A stretch of 64,000 nt of DNA from positions 2,108,001-2,172,000 of the forward strand of contig NZ_CP035119.1 in assembly GCF_004087835.1 (NCBI RefSeq). The letters run 5' to 3'. Shown piece after piece: positions 17,654-25,407 of the stretch. The notes under the pieces are model-generated. The model was given only the letters and a program-made list of their open reading frames with translations, made no database searches and was not told where the DNA came from. Both the position numbers and the translations under genes were made by a program. The number at the start of each line of letters is the position of its first letter. The stretch's first letter is position 1. This stretch comes from Halorussus pelagicus. Lineage in GTDB: Archaea > Halobacteriota > Halobacteria > Halobacteriales > Haladaptataceae.

Positions 17654-18403
17654 ATGGACTGTCCGACCTGTGGGGACTCGTTCGACTCCGAACAGGGAAC
17701 ACGAATCCACCACAGTCACGCACACGGTGAGAAACTGCCGAATCGTACTTGTAACGGCTGTGGAACCGATTTCTACGACCCGAAGGCTCGGTTGGAGTAC
17801 TGCGACGACTGTGACCCGAACGCCGGTGAGAACAACGGGAACTGGAAAGACGCGACAGAGACGGAAACGTGCGTCTGTTGTGGCTCTGAGTTTCAGTACT
17901 ATCCGTCCGACAAAGAGGGAACGTACTGCTCGGACTGCGTCGAAAGTTCGGTCGGGTTGCTCCCCGAGAATCCAGCGACGAGAGACCGAGTTTCGACAGC
18001 ATGCAAGTATTGCGGTGATGCCATCGAAGCACGCCCTTCTCGCGTCGAGAATCGAAAACGAGGCGTATTCTGCGATGTAGACTGCTACGGTTCGTGGCTC
18101 TCGGAGAACGTCGTCGGCGAGAATCACCATCAGTGGGAAGGCGGGGATCTCGGTTATGGAGAGCAGTGGTGGCAGGTTCGACGCAAAGCGTTAGATAGAG
18201 ACGCACATTCGTGCCAGAACTGCGGAGCGACGGCGGAAGAAATCGGTCGAAACCCCGACGTTCACCACATCAAGCCGGTTCGCAGTTTCGAGCGCCCACA
18301 GCAAGCACATCGATTAGAGAACGTCGTTGCGCTCTGCCGAAGCTGTCATCGAAACGTGGAAGCGGGAAACGTTACCGTACCGTCACCGCCAGCCGAAAAG
18401 TAA
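17654..18403 (+). CDS. HNH endonuclease with several zinc ribbons
   Basis: The 249-residue protein starts with a C2H2-like finger (CPTCGDSF, then two histidine pairs), followed by three Cys-pair zinc modules (CNGCGTDF with CDDC; CVCCGSEF with CSDC; CKYCGDAI with CDVDC). A C-terminal HNH nuclease domain covers about residues 175-240 (CQNCG, then VHHIKPV, LCRSCH). The combination is typical of free-standing homing-type nucleases. It lies 52 nt upstream of an intron-containing tRNA-Gln. Codon use is less GC-biased than its neighbours, consistent with horizontal arrival. The target is unknown. Confidence 0.85.
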   Translation: MDCPTCGDSFDSEQGTRIHHSHAHGEKLPNRTCNGCGTDFYDPKARLEYCDDCDPNAGENNGNWKDATETETCVCCGSEFQYYPSDKEGTYCSDCVESSVGLLPENPATRDRVSTACKYCGDAIEARPSRVENRKRGVFCDVDCYGSWLSENVVGENHHQWEGGDLGYGEQWWQVRRKALDRDAHSCQNCGATAEEIGRNPDVHHIKPVRSFERPQQAHRLENVVALCRSCHRNVEAGNVTVPSPPAEK

Positions 18404-18455
18404 CACTATTGTACGAGGAAAGACTACCACTTGGTACGCTCTTACGAGCGAACGA

Positions 18456-18559
18456 AGTCCCGTGGTGTAGTGGCCAATCATATGGGCCTTTGGACGTAGC
18501 GGGTTACGAGTCGTTACGGAAGATAGCCTATGACGGCGGTTCGAATCCGCCCGGGACTA
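18456..18559 (+). tRNA. tRNA-Gln (anticodon TTG) with a 31-nt intron
   Basis: The acceptor arms AGTCCCG (18456-18462) and CGGGACT (18552-18558) pair perfectly, with discriminator A at 18559. The T arm is GGCGG-TTCGAAT-CCGCC. The anticodon stem TGGGC (18483-18487) pairs with GCCTA (18526-18530), and the loop C-T-TTG-G is interrupted after position 37. Haloarchaeal tRNA-Gln genes are known to carry an intron here; the Haloferax volcanii one is 31 nt, from memory, the same length. Confidence 0.93.
18494..18524 (+). other. tRNA-Gln intron
   Basis: The 31-nt intron sits in the canonical position between tRNA nucleotides 37 and 38. Removing it joins the loop to A38 (18525) and the 3' half of the anticodon stem. 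The archaeal splicing endonuclease would cut a bulge-helix-bulge fold formed by the exon-intron borders. Confidence 0.85.
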
Positions 18560-18613
18560 TACGCCTTTTACAGACACTCTCGACGCGAAACAGGGTTGTC
18601 TACCCGTCACCGC

Positions 18614-18772
18614 TCACAGACCGTCGTTGCACTTGAACCCGTACAGCGTTCCTCGGCCGCACTTGTCCCTGTGAAACAGTCCGCCGCAGTCGTCGCACGA
18701 GTTGCGCGGAGTGCCAAGGGGGCCGGTGTCGATGTCGCCGCCACAGACACAGCAGTTCTCTACCAGAGCCAT
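18614..18772 (-). CDS. 52-residue cysteine-rich zinc protein
   Basis: This short gene encodes 52 residues with CCVCGGDI, CDDCGGLFH and KCGRG motifs and a final Cys near the C terminus, enough ligands for one or two zinc ions. It starts at the ATG at 18772, about 28 nt after a TATA-like ACTTATT on the minus strand (18798-18806), fitting a leaderless message. It is convergent with tRNA-Gln. Such small zinc-finger proteins are numerous in haloarchaea and mostly unstudied. Confidence 0.65.
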   Translation of the reverse strand: MALVENCCVCGGDIDTGPLGTPRNSCDDCGGLFHRDKCGRGTLYGFKCNDGL

Positions 18773-19013
18773 GGATATCGTCCTCACATCGACAATAAGT
18801 AATTTTCACATAGCGAAAACCAAAGATTTGTGTCATTATCGGGTATTTGAGTGTCCAGTCGTGGGCGCTGGGCGACCCAAGAGCGTATGCACCTCTACTC
18901 GGGAAGCAACCAACGGATTGCGAAGAAAGTCTCTACGCCATCATCGAAACGAGAGGAGATGCGTTGTATTTGCAGTAACTTATTTCTTGTCTCATGTTGA
19001 CTAAGAACACCCT

Positions 19014-19223
19014 ATGTCCGACCCCGTGAAACTCGCCGTCGGACTCGCGCTGGTCGCGTGGGGATTCGCAGACTACCTCGTTCCGCGGAGCGTCCTGCGG
19101 GTCCAGTCGGCGCTCCTGTCGCTCCCACCGGAACCCAACGACGACTTCGCCGCCTACAAGCGTCGAGTCGGACTGGTTTGTATCCTCGTCGGCGTCGTTA
19201 CGCTCGTTTTGGCCGTCAGTTGA
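19014..19223 (+). CDS. Small two-helix membrane protein
   Basis: The 69-residue protein has two hydrophobic helices (VKLAVGLALVAWGFADYLV and VGLVCILVGVVTLVLAV) joined by a short polar loop with KRR. It has no motif that gives a function. A TATA-like ACTTATTT at about 18978-18985 precedes it. It resembles small haloarchaeal membrane proteins of unknown role. Confidence 0.65.
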   Translation: MSDPVKLAVGLALVAWGFADYLVPRSVLRVQSALLSLPPEPNDDFAAYKRRVGLVCILVGVVTLVLAVS

Positions 19224-19400
19224 CGGTGCCTACTCCGCTACAAAGACTCTTTACCTCGGCCATATATTTCCACTTCTTAAGTAACAAAAATATAAAAGCT
19301 TATCAGGCGATGTATAACAAACATACTACGAACTGACGACTCAACCGATGGTCCCCACGCGCACGCAACGACGGCTAAACCACCTCTCTCCCGGAGAGCG

Positions 19401-19691
19401 ATGCAACTGACGTGGCTAATACCGGCCTCAGTGCTTTTCGTCGGCGTCGGCTACGTCGTCGTTCGTCGCGCTCCGCGGCCGCGAGTCGTCAACTGGACTC
19501 TGCTCGGCGGGGCGCTGTTCGCGCTCGCCACCCGCGACCTGTTCCGGTCGCGCGAGCAGGGCCACCCCTCTTCAGTCGCGCGCGAGTCGCGGGCCGACGC
19601 CGCGAACCGCCGAACCGACCGCGGCGACGACCCACAGCGGACGCCGATGTTCGTGCGACTCCGGCGGCGAGTCGCTGGCTGGCTCAACTGA
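19401..19691 (+). CDS. Small membrane-anchored haloarchaeal protein
   Basis: The 96-residue product has one N-terminal hydrophobic helix (LIPASVLFVGVGYVVV), a second weaker one (VNWTLLGGALFALAT) and an Arg/Asp-rich soluble tail. No catalytic motif is visible. It stands between a 177-nt AT-rich gap (19224-19400) with several TATA-like strings and the AlaX gene. The function is unknown. Confidence 0.55.
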   Translation: MQLTWLIPASVLFVGVGYVVVRRAPRPRVVNWTLLGGALFALATRDLFRSREQGHPSSVARESRADAANRRTDRGDDPQRTPMFVRLRRRVAGWLN

Positions 19692-19759
19692 CGACGACGG
19701 CGGCGTAGCGCGCTTCCGCCAGCCAATCGGTTAAGCCGTTGGACCGCTTTTGACCGGGT

Positions 19760-20482
19760 GTGACCGAGCAACGCTACCTTCCCGACGCCGACGACGTGAC
19801 CGAGTTCGAGGCGACCGTCAGCGTGGCGGGAGACGACCACCTCGTCCTCGACGGGACCTACTTCTACCCCGAGGGCGGCGGCCAACCGGCCGACCGAGGC
19901 GAACTGTCGTGGGACGGCGGGTCCGCGTCCGTGACGAAGGTCCGGAAGAACCACGGCGACGTGCGCCACTACGTCGAAGACGTTGCAGGCGACCTGCCGG
20001 AACCGGGCGAGACGGTCGAGGGACGAATCGATGCCGAACGACGCGAGACCCACCGCCGGATGCACACCGCCCAGCACGTCGTCTCGCGCGTCGTCTTAGA
20101 CGAGTACGGTGCCGAGACGGCGGGCAATCAGATTCACGCCGACCGCTCGCGCATCGACTTCGAACCGGTAGACTTCTCGGAGGAAGACGTAGAACGCATC
20201 GAGCGCCTGTCGAACGAGACCATCGAGCGCGACCTCGCGGTCACCAAGGCCGAGCGCCCGCGCGAGGAGGCCGAGGAGCGGACCGAGGAGGGTCGCGCGC
20301 TCCTGAACCTGATTCCGGACCACGTCGATCCGCTCAGGGTGGTCGAAATCGAGGGGTTCGACTACTGCCCCTGCGGCGGCACGCACGTCGATCACCTCGG
20401 CGAGGTCGGTCGAGTCGAGATAACGAACCGGGAGTCGAAGGGCGAGAAGACCGAACGAATCGAGTTCGTGCTGGCGGAGTAG
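19760..20482 (+). CDS. alaX: Alanyl-tRNA editing protein AlaX (AlaX-M type)
   Basis: AlaX proteins hydrolyse mischarged Ser-tRNA(Ala) in trans. The 240-residue protein has the two zinc-binding motifs of the AlaRS editing domain: HTAQH near residue 98 and CPCGGTH near 205. The N-terminal half (EGGGQPADRGEL) matches the small beta-barrel domain of the longer AlaX-M class. It uses a GTG start at 19760, about 26 nt after GTTAAGCC, so it is probably leaderless. A strong hairpin follows the stop. Confidence 0.93.
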   Translation: MTEQRYLPDADDVTEFEATVSVAGDDHLVLDGTYFYPEGGGQPADRGELSWDGGSASVTKVRKNHGDVRHYVEDVAGDLPEPGETVEGRIDAERRETHRRMHTAQHVVSRVVLDEYGAETAGNQIHADRSRIDFEPVDFSEEDVERIERLSNETIERDLAVTKAERPREEAEERTEEGRALLNLIPDHVDPLRVVEIEGFDYCPCGGTHVDHLGEVGRVEITNRESKGEKTERIEFVLAE

Positions 20483-20500
20483 TCCGCGAGAAGCAAGACG

Positions 20501-20527
20501 TGCGTCTGCGACGCCCTCGCAGACGCA
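20501..20527. terminator. Perfect 11-bp hairpin downstream of alaX
   Basis: TGCGTCTGCGA and TCGCAGACGCA form an 11-bp stem with a 5-nt loop (CGCCC), 18 nt after the alaX stop. No T-run follows, so it may stabilise or process the 3' end rather than act as a classical terminator. Confidence 0.5.
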
Positions 20528-20740
20528 CCGACGCCAAGGGTAAGTCCCCGTGTCCGGTCGAGGTGTCAGGCACCTGTCCGAGTCCGGCGGTTCCACCTTC
20601 GATTCGGGCGACCGGCGTTTCGGACGAACGCGCGGAAACGGCCGCGCAGTTGGCGGTGTCGTCGTCGTAAGTCTAAAGAGTCAATCATTCGTTTATACGA
20701 GTAAGAATGAGTACGGACATCTGCAAATCGAGGTGGTTCT

Positions 20741-21451
20741 GTGGGAGTCGAAATTAAGGAGTCGCCCGTCACCGAGACCGAGTTCGAGGCAATGGAGGAC
20801 TTCGTCTACGAGTACCTCGCGGCGAGCGTCGAAAACGAGGACGGCGGCGGCCGAATGCGGTGGTACCCGTGGCACTCCGCGGAGTACCGGTTCAACCACA
20901 TCCTCAACGTGGTCGATTTGGCGGGCACCATCGCTGAGCAGGAGGGCGCAAACGTGGACGTGGCCCGTGTCGCGGCGCTGTTCCACGACATCGCCAAACT
21001 CGACGCCGACCAAGAAGTCCACGCCGAGGAGGGCGCGCGCATCGCCCGGAAGTACCTCGAAACCCACGGCGACTTCCCCGAATCGTTCATCGAGGAGGTC
21101 TGCAAGGCCGTCGAGAACCACTCCTATCAGGGCGATCTGACCGACCTACCCAAAGAGACCCAGTGTCTCATCGAGGCCGACCTACTCGACAAGGTGGGCG
21201 CGAACGGTACCGCGCTAATGCTGCTTCGGATGGGCTACGAGGCCCGGACCCACATGGACGCCGCCGAGATGGTCGATAGGGTGATGGAGCGGGGCAAGGA
21301 CGCCGCCAGTCGCGTCCAGACCGACACCGCTGAAGGAATCGCCCACAAGCGCCTGAAACGCGTCAAGTGGTTCCGCGAGTGGCTGGAAGGCGAGGTGCCA
21401 CAGATGGACCACAACGAGCAGTCGGACCGCCGGACACAACGACGGCCATAA
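20741..21451 (+). CDS. HD-domain metal-dependent phosphohydrolase
   Basis: The 236-residue protein has the HD signature in order: H near residue 50 (RFNHILNVVDLA), HD in LFHDIAKLD near 85, and further His and Asp residues in ENHSYQGD and EADLLDKVG. HD proteins hydrolyse phosphate esters of nucleotides or second messengers; the substrate is not evident. The GTG at 20741 is preceded by GAGGTGG (20730-20736), a good ribosome site, and a TATA box GTTTATA (20691-20697), which gives a leader of about 20 nt. Confidence 0.85.
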   Translation: MGVEIKESPVTETEFEAMEDFVYEYLAASVENEDGGGRMRWYPWHSAEYRFNHILNVVDLAGTIAEQEGANVDVARVAALFHDIAKLDADQEVHAEEGARIARKYLETHGDFPESFIEEVCKAVENHSYQGDLTDLPKETQCLIEADLLDKVGANGTALMLLRMGYEARTHMDAAEMVDRVMERGKDAASRVQTDTAEGIAHKRLKRVKWFREWLEGEVPQMDHNEQSDRRTQRRP

Positions 21452-21500
21452 CGAGACGCCGCGCTCGCAGTTCTGCGCGGCCGGTATCACGTCGCCCGGT

Positions 21501-22175
21501 CTATGCCGGAATCCCGGTCGCCTTCCAGAGGAACGAGGCTCCGGCCAGCGCCAGCACCAGCGCGCTCAGGTAGGCGACGACCGGGGCGAACGAGTCCACG
21601 CGCCGCCCGACCGTCACCAGCGCGGCCGGGAAGCCGATAACCCACAGCGCGATGCCGCCGAAGAACCCGACCACGATTATCGGACTCCCCGTCGAGACCG
21701 TCAGGCCGCCGAGCGCGTCCGGCGAAAACGTGCCGGGGTCGAGCAGGCCGACGCCCGCCGTGAGCCACCAGAGAATCTGATAGGGGTTGGTCAGCGCCAG
21801 CACGAACGCCTTCCGGAATCCCTTGCTCTCCGCCCTCGCCGCGGGTCCGGCCCCGTCGGGCGCGGCGTCGCCGCCGAACGCGGCGTCGGCGTCGTTCGCC
21901 GTGCCGTACGCGAAGTACAGCATTAACAGGCCCCCAAAGCCGAACAGCGCCTGCTGGACGACGGGCACGTCTCGAACCACGGCGACGACGCCCAACAGCG
22001 CGAGGACGAAAAAACAGGCGTCGGCCGACAGCGCGCCGAGACCCGCGCGGAATCCCGACCCCCACCCGCGGAGGACGCTCTCTTCGGCGATGATGGCGTT
22101 CATCGGTCCCGGCGGGGCCGCCAGCGAAAGACCGAGCGCGACGCCCGCGAGTCCCGAGACGACGGCGTTCAGCAT
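21501..22175 (-). CDS. LysE/RhtB-family exporter
   Basis: The 224-residue membrane protein has six hydrophobic segments and the family start (LSLAAPPGPMNAIIAEE), where the small-residue/Pro-Gly-Pro motif marks LysE-type amino-acid exporters. The loop after helix 3 carries an Ala/Asp-rich insertion (residues about 90-115). The substrate is unknown. It is convergent with the HD hydrolase (49-nt gap) and lies 75 nt downstream of the DtxR-type regulator on the same strand, so it could be co-transcribed with it. Confidence 0.88.
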   Translation of the reverse strand: MLNAVVSGLAGVALGLSLAAPPGPMNAIIAEESVLRGWGSGFRAGLGALSADACFFVLALLGVVAVVRDVPVVQQALFGFGGLLMLYFAYGTANDADAAFGGDAAPDGAGPAARAESKGFRKAFVLALTNPYQILWWLTAGVGLLDPGTFSPDALGGLTVSTGSPIIVVGFFGGIALWVIGFPAALVTVGRRVDSFAPVVAYLSALVLALAGASFLWKATGIPA

Positions 22176-22250
22176 CTACCGAGAGTGACGCCGCGGGCGA
22201 GAAAAAGCTGTCTCTCCGATAGCTGAAATGCCGCCCCTCTGACAGGTGCG

Positions 22251-22964
22251 TCAGATACCTATCTCCCCGCCGTCGTCGCCGTTCGCTCCGTCGTTACCGT
22301 CCGCGGGTCGGACCCGGATGGAGCGAGCGACGTTCTCGGGAAGGCTCTGCTCGCGGTCCCCGTCGCCGTCGAACCGAACCGTCACCATCCCGAAGGGAGC
22401 CACGTCCACGACGCGCAGTTCCGTCTCGGGCGCGATGCCCGCGTCGGCGAGGTAGCGCAGCTCCTCCTCGTCGCGGTCGCTCACGCGCGCGACGACGAGG
22501 CTGTCGCCGGGTCCGTGGTCCGATAGCGACGTGGTGTCGTCTTCCTCGGGCGGCGTGAGGTCGGCGCTCGGAATCGGGTCGCCGTGGGGGTCTACCTCGG
22601 GGTCGCCAAGCACGTCGGCGACGCGCTGTTCGAACTCCTCGCTGATGTGGTGTTCGAGTCGGTCGGCCTCCTCGTGGACCTCGCTCCACGAGTAGTCGAG
22701 GTGTTCGGTCAGGTAGGATTCGAGCAGGCGGTGGTGGCGCAGGACTTCCAGCGCCACGGTCTCGCCCTCCGCGGAGAGTTCGACCCCCTTGTACTTCTCG
22801 CGCTCGACTAGCCCTCGCTCTTCGAGTTTCTCGACCATGCTGGTCACGGTCGGGGGCGTCACGTCCAGATACTCGGCGATGGCGGAGGTGGCGACGGGAC
22901 CCTCCTCGTCCTGCTGGAGGGCGTATATCGCTTTGAGATAATCTTCCATCACGTCGCTCAGCAT
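22251..22964 (-). CDS. DtxR/MntR-family metal-dependent regulator with FeoA domain
   Basis: This 237-residue regulator has the N-terminal winged helix (MLSDVMEDYLKAIYALQ through EERGLVEREKYKGVELS), the dimerisation domain with likely metal ligands (E, H in LEHHISEEFE, HHRLLES) and a C-terminal SH3-like FeoA domain (PGDSLVVARVSDRDEEELRYL to the end). It is the full-length form, unlike the regulator at 17139-17567. The start is the ATG at 22964 (a GTG lies just before it). A TATA box (22995-23000) would give a nearly leaderless message, and a palindrome lies between the two, so autoregulation is likely. Confidence 0.92.
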   Translation of the reverse strand: MLSDVMEDYLKAIYALQQDEEGPVATSAIAEYLDVTPPTVTSMVEKLEERGLVEREKYKGVELSAEGETVALEVLRHHRLLESYLTEHLDYSWSEVHEEADRLEHHISEEFEQRVADVLGDPEVDPHGDPIPSADLTPPEEDDTTSLSDHGPGDSLVVARVSDRDEEELRYLADAGIAPETELRVVDVAPFGMVTVRFDGDGDREQSLPENVARSIRVRPADGNDGANGDDGGEIGI

Positions 22965-22977
22965 CACGGTACCCTGA

Positions 22978-22991
22978 TTAGATTCGTCTAA
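22978..22991. promoter_or_regulatory. Palindromic operator at the DtxR-type regulator promoter
   Basis: TTAGATTCGTCTAA has 5-bp arms (TTAGA, TCTAA) around 4 nt. It has the same 14-bp layout as the sufC site (TTAGG-N4-CCTAA) and lies between the TATA box and the start codon of the regulator gene, where binding would block transcription. Confidence 0.55.
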
Positions 22992-23049
22992 AACTTATAT
23001 TTGTCTCAGGGCGACTCGGGACCATTCGACCCCTCCCACAGGGTTCGAC

Positions 23050-23076
23050 CCGCGAGTACGACCGGCGTACTCGCGG
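23050..23076. repeat. Perfect 11-bp inverted repeat between divergent genes
   Basis: CCGCGAGTACG and CGTACTCGCGG flank ACCGG. The geometry (11-bp stem, 5-nt loop) equals that of the hairpin after alaX although the sequence differs. It lies in the 243-nt gap between the regulator and the small zinc gene, which otherwise holds only promoter elements. Confidence 0.6.
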
Positions 23077-23207
23077 ATAGGCATCGAAAATCGGTCCCGG
23101 CGGCGAACGTACCCCGAGGCTACGCCGCGTTAGCGCGCGGCCAACGGTCGGTCCGCGAGTCGTTCAGACCGTTTATAACTAACGGACCCGCGTCCGTCGG
23201 TGGGGAC

Positions 23208-23378
23208 ATGTCGAAAGCAGCGACGAGGGTCGGATGTCCGAACTGCGACGACAGGGCCGTCGAGTTGGCCGCTGACGGCCGCGACTCCGACGCGAAGTTT
23301 CTGGACGCCGACCGACTCACGGGGACGACGGTGGACTGTAGCAGTTGCGGCGACGAGTTCGAAGTGTACTTCTACTGA
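23208..23378 (+). CDS. 56-residue zinc-ribbon protein
   Basis: The protein has two Cys pairs (CPNCDD and CSSCGDEF) about 36 residues apart, forming a probable zinc ribbon. The ATG at 23208 follows TTTATAAC (23172-23179) by about 30 nt. A longer in-frame ORF from 23001 is unlikely because its upstream part covers the inverted repeat and the promoter. The function is unknown; proteins of this type are common in haloarchaea. Confidence 0.7.
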   Translation: MSKAATRVGCPNCDDRAVELAADGRDSDAKFLDADRLTGTTVDCSSCGDEFEVYFY

Positions 23379-23489
23379 CTCTCGACGCACGTTTCCCCGA
23401 GTAATCGCAGCGTGTTCGCTCGTAGACAGACTGTACTCGCTCGTAGACGCCGAATAGTAATGGCCGGGTCCGACGTAGCGCCCGACACG

Positions 23490-23615
23490 ATGTCCGAGTC
23501 CGAGACGAGCGACCGAATCACCGCTCACTTCCACGATAGGGGTCTCGAACTGCGGTCGAAGGAGTCGCCCGACGCGTGGATAATCGCCGAACACCCTGTT
23601 AGTGTCGAGCAGTAA
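23490..23615 (+). CDS. Small acidic haloarchaeal protein
   Basis: The 41-residue product (MSESETSDRITAHFHDRG at its start, ending PVSVEQ) has a compact alternating pattern with a Trp near residue 32. A TATA-like GAATAGTAA at 23452-23460 favours the ATG at 23490; the ATG at 23460 lies within that box. I do not recognise a function. It ends directly against the convergent threonine synthase gene. Confidence 0.45.
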   Translation: MSESETSDRITAHFHDRGLELRSKESPDAWIIAEHPVSVEQ

Positions 23616-24809
23616 CTAGATTCCCTTGCTCATCAGGTGACTGCGGAGCACGTCGTCGTCCTTGTTGCCCGCGCCGGTGTTGAGCAGCACGACGGTGTCG
23701 TCGTCGTCGAACTCGCCGCGGCGCGCGAGTTCCCACGCCCCGCTGGCGGCCGCCGCGCAGGTCGCGCCCATCTCCAAGCCTTCCTGTTGGGCGACGGCGA
23801 TGGCGCTGTCGAGGATGTCCTCGTCGCTGGTGGCGACTGCGCCGCCGTCGCTCTCGCGCAGGGCCGAAAGAATCAGGGGACTCGCGCCGGGGTCGGGAAT
23901 TTCGATACCGCCACAGATGGTGTCGGGGACTTCCCAGACCTCGTGTACGTCTTTGCCCTCCTCGAAGGCCTCGACGACGGGCGCACACCCTGACGACTGG
24001 GCCGCGTACATCGACGGAATCTCGTCGGTCAGGCCCAACTCCCGCAGTTCCTTGGCGGCTTTGTGCATCCCCACGAGACCGACGCCGCCGCCGGTCGGGT
24101 AGACGATGTGGTCCGGAACCTCCCAGTCGTTTTGCTCGACCACTTCGTAGAGCATCGTCTTCTTGCCCTCGTGGCGGTAGGGCGTCACGAACGTCTTGAC
24201 CGAGTACCAGTCGTCGTTCTCCGCCATCGCGTCGGCGTAGGCCTCGCTCGCGTCGCCGATGCGCCCCTCCACGACAGTCATATCCCCGCCGTGGACGTTG
24301 ACCATCGCCTTGTTGGTGAATCCGGACCGCGAGGGCAGGAAGACGTGCGACTGGAGGTCCGCGCGGGCGGCGTACGCCGACGCCGACTGTCCGGCGTTGC
24401 CCGCCGAGTTGAGCGCCACGTCGGTTGCGCCGTGTTGAACGGCCGCAGTTATCGCGGCCGTTTGCCCGCGGTCCTTGAACGTCCCGGTCGGGTTCCGCCC
24501 CTCGTCTTTGAACAGGACGCGACCGACGCCCATCTCGTCGGCGAGGCTCGGACACTCCACGAGTTGGGTCGCGCCCTCGTCCATCGAGACGGCGGTCTCC
24601 CGCGTGAACGGCAGGAGTTCCTCGTAGCGCCACATCGAGTCGAACGGGCGCGACTCGATGTCCTCGCGCGTAAGGTCGATTTCCTCGTAGTCGTACTCGG
24701 GGTCCAGAATCCCGCCGCAGTCGGGACAGCGGTGGGTCGTCTCCTCGGCGTCGAACGTCTCATCGCAATCGACACACGTCAGGCCGACGAACGCGTCGGT
24801 GGTTTCCAT
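23616..24809 (-). CDS. thrC: Threonine synthase
   Basis: The PLP-dependent enzyme converts O-phosphohomoserine to threonine. The 397-residue protein begins with a zinc-ribbon segment (CVDCDETF, CPDCGG) found in archaeal threonine synthases. The PLP-binding lysine is in GTFKDRG near residue 100, and the phosphate-binding loops are in NSAGNAGQS and PTGGGVGLVG. The start ATG at 24809 is preferred: the frame stays open for another 211 codons upstream, but that part is Ser/Arg-rich and antisense to the stress protein gene. Related dehydratases share the fold, but the zinc ribbon and length favour ThrC. Confidence 0.9.
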   Translation of the reverse strand: METTDAFVGLTCVDCDETFDAEETTHRCPDCGGILDPEYDYEEIDLTREDIESRPFDSMWRYEELLPFTRETAVSMDEGATQLVECPSLADEMGVGRVLFKDEGRNPTGTFKDRGQTAAITAAVQHGATDVALNSAGNAGQSASAYAARADLQSHVFLPSRSGFTNKAMVNVHGGDMTVVEGRIGDASEAYADAMAENDDWYSVKTFVTPYRHEGKKTMLYEVVEQNDWEVPDHIVYPTGGGVGLVGMHKAAKELRELGLTDEIPSMYAAQSSGCAPVVEAFEEGKDVHEVWEVPDTICGGIEIPDPGASPLILSALRESDGGAVATSDEDILDSAIAVAQQEGLEMGATCAAAASGAWELARRGEFDDDDTVVLLNTGAGNKDDDVLRSHLMSKGI

Positions 24810-24933
24810 GTCCGGGCGTTCGGAGTCGAGGGACAAATCCCTGCCCCTTCGCGGTAAGCGCTTGCGTCTCGGCGTCGGCCGAAGCGTCCGATGGGCGAAG
24901 AGATACTTACCGATAGGGGTCCAACCCGCCGAC

Positions 24934-25365
24934 ATGGCTCCCGAACACGTTCTCGTCCCGCTGGACGGGTCGCCGCTCGCCGACGACGCGTTGGTCCACG
25001 CGCTCGACACTTTCGAGTGCCGAGTCACGGTCCTGAACGTCGTGACGCCGCTGGACTCCTCGATGAGCGAGAGCGGCGTCCTCGAACCCGACGAACAGCG
25101 CCGCGAGAGCGCGCGCGACCGCGCCGACGAACTCGTGAATCGCGCCGAGGAGCGCGCCGCCGCGGCCGACCGGAGCGTCGAGACGGCGGTCGAGACCGGC
25201 GACCCCGCCGAGACCATCATCGAGTACGCCGAGACCAACGACGTGGACCACGTCGTCATGGGCGGCCACGGCGGCGAGCGCCACGAACTCGCCCGGCGAT
25301 TGCTGGGCACCGTGGCGACGACGGTCGTCGCGGAAGCGCCCGTGACGGTGACGGTCGTCCGATAG
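24934..25365 (+). CDS. Universal stress protein (UspA family)
   Basis: The 143-residue protein has the Usp fold: an N-terminal VLVPLDGSPLADDAL strand-loop, and the C-terminal nucleotide-binding stretch VVMGGHGG followed by LLGTVATTVVAEAPVTVTVV. The GGHGG-x9-G-[S/T]-type pattern suggests an ATP-binding member. It is divergent from threonine synthase. GATACTTACC (24901-24910) gives a good TATA spacing to the ATG at 24934. Confidence 0.92.
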   Translation: MAPEHVLVPLDGSPLADDALVHALDTFECRVTVLNVVTPLDSSMSESGVLEPDEQRRESARDRADELVNRAEERAAAADRSVETAVETGDPAETIIEYAETNDVDHVVMGGHGGERHELARRLLGTVATTVVAEAPVTVTVVR

Positions 25366-25407
25366 CCGGTGAAGGTGATTACGCCGTTCCGAGCGTCGAG
25401 TGCCATT

